Assembly (NCBI GenBank): GCA_947472655.1
Contig: CANJCG010000092.1
Location: 1 to 5,643 of the forward strand
DNA from: Actinomycetota bacterium
GTDB taxonomy: Bacteria; Actinomycetota; Actinomycetes; S36-B12
Direction of reading: 5' to 3'
DNA: 5,643 bases
The translations under genes and the position numbers were made by a program. Every line of letters starts with the position of its first letter. Position 1 is the first letter of the stretch. The notes beneath the pieces were generated by a model. The model was not told where the DNA came from. It searched no databases and saw only the letters and a program-made list of their open reading frames with translations. This document shows, piece after piece, positions 5,568 to 5,643 of the stretch.

Positions 5568-5586
5568 TTAGGGAAGCCTTACCTTG
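5568..5586 (-). promoter_or_regulatory. second DtxR/IdeR-like iron box in the efeU leader
   Basis: On the + strand TTAGGGAAGCCTTACCTTG agrees with the DtxR/IdeR consensus (TTAGGTTAGSCTAACCTAA) at 14 of 19 positions, by eye. It has an inner dyad around AAGCCTT. It lies in the predicted 5' leader and overlaps the Shine-Dalgarno sequence AAGGAG. It is a weaker match than the upstream box, and could partly reflect the ribosome binding site. Confidence 0.45.
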
Positions 5587-5598
5587 CTTGGTGGAGAT

Positions 5599-5627
5599 AA
5601 GTTAGGGTTGCCTAAGTTAATTGTCAA
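5599..5627 (-). promoter_or_regulatory. efeU promoter
   Basis: Read on the - strand, a perfect -35 hexamer TTGACA (5627-5622) is followed after exactly 17 bases by the -10 hexamer TAACTT (5604-5599). Transcription would start near 5592 and leave a leader of about 33 bases containing the ribosome binding site. This is the strongest promoter match in the window and it is covered by an iron box. Confidence 0.75.
5602..5620 (-). promoter_or_regulatory. DtxR/IdeR-type iron box over the efeU promoter
   Basis: On the + strand TTAGGGTTGCCTAAGTTAA matches the 19-base DtxR/IdeR consensus at 15 positions, counting the degenerate centre. It covers nearly all of the spacer and half of the -10 element of the efeU promoter. 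An Fe(II)-loaded DtxR/IdeR repressor bound here should exclude RNA polymerase, giving expression only when iron is scarce. The regulator gene is not in the window. Confidence 0.75.
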
Positions 5628-5643
5628 GTCTTTCCATTAAATA

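Overview
The window looks like an ordinary chromosomal stretch from an actinobacterium (Actinomycetota) with a moderate G+C content, by eye close to half. The reasons are a CsoR-family copper sensor with an operator like the mycobacterial one, DtxR/IdeR-type iron boxes, a LytR C-terminal-domain membrane protein translationally coupled to tadA, and several genes that appear to be transcribed without a leader (a TANNNT -10 element placed so that transcription would begin at or next to the start codon). This moderate G+C is unlike high-G+C soil actinomycetes and more like small aquatic lineages, but the genus cannot be named from the sequence.

Layout, left to right. The first 69 bases are the 3' end of a gene entering from the left, perhaps an ABC-F ATPase. 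Two redox enzymes follow on the + strand, each with its own apparent leaderless promoter: an aldo/keto reductase (134-1036) and a type II NADH dehydrogenase (1071-2300). Next come csoR (2374-2670), with a CsoR-type operator between its -35 region and -10 element, and a tightly linked pair: a 50-residue DUF5993-like membrane protein (2773-2925) and an unusual DsbB-like thiol oxidase (2939-3610). Then tadA (3637-4116), the tRNA adenosine deaminase, overlaps by 4 bases a single-pass LytR_C protein (4113-4769). On the - strand, convergent with it and overlapping its 3' end by 53 bases, is an EfeU/FTR1 iron permease (4717-5559). Its promoter at the right edge carries two DtxR-like boxes.

How the genes fit together. 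The region mixes housekeeping functions (respiratory NADH oxidation, tRNA editing) with envelope and metal functions. csoR should sense Cu(I) and probably represses itself, but no copper exporter is next to it. Its neighbours are instead the DUF5993/DsbB pair, which should act in oxidative folding of exported proteins. The LytR_C protein has exactly two cysteines, both predicted outside the membrane and flanking its folded domain, so it is a possible substrate of such a system. efeU appears to be repressed by iron through a DtxR/IdeR-type regulator encoded elsewhere.

No clearly new large system is visible: there are no mobile elements, CRISPR arrays, RNA genes or long unexplained gaps. The features most worth a second look are the DUF5993/DsbB module with its displaced second cysteine pair, the repeated leaderless-start architecture, the convergent coding overlap built on an 18-base tandem repeat, and the tandem iron boxes.
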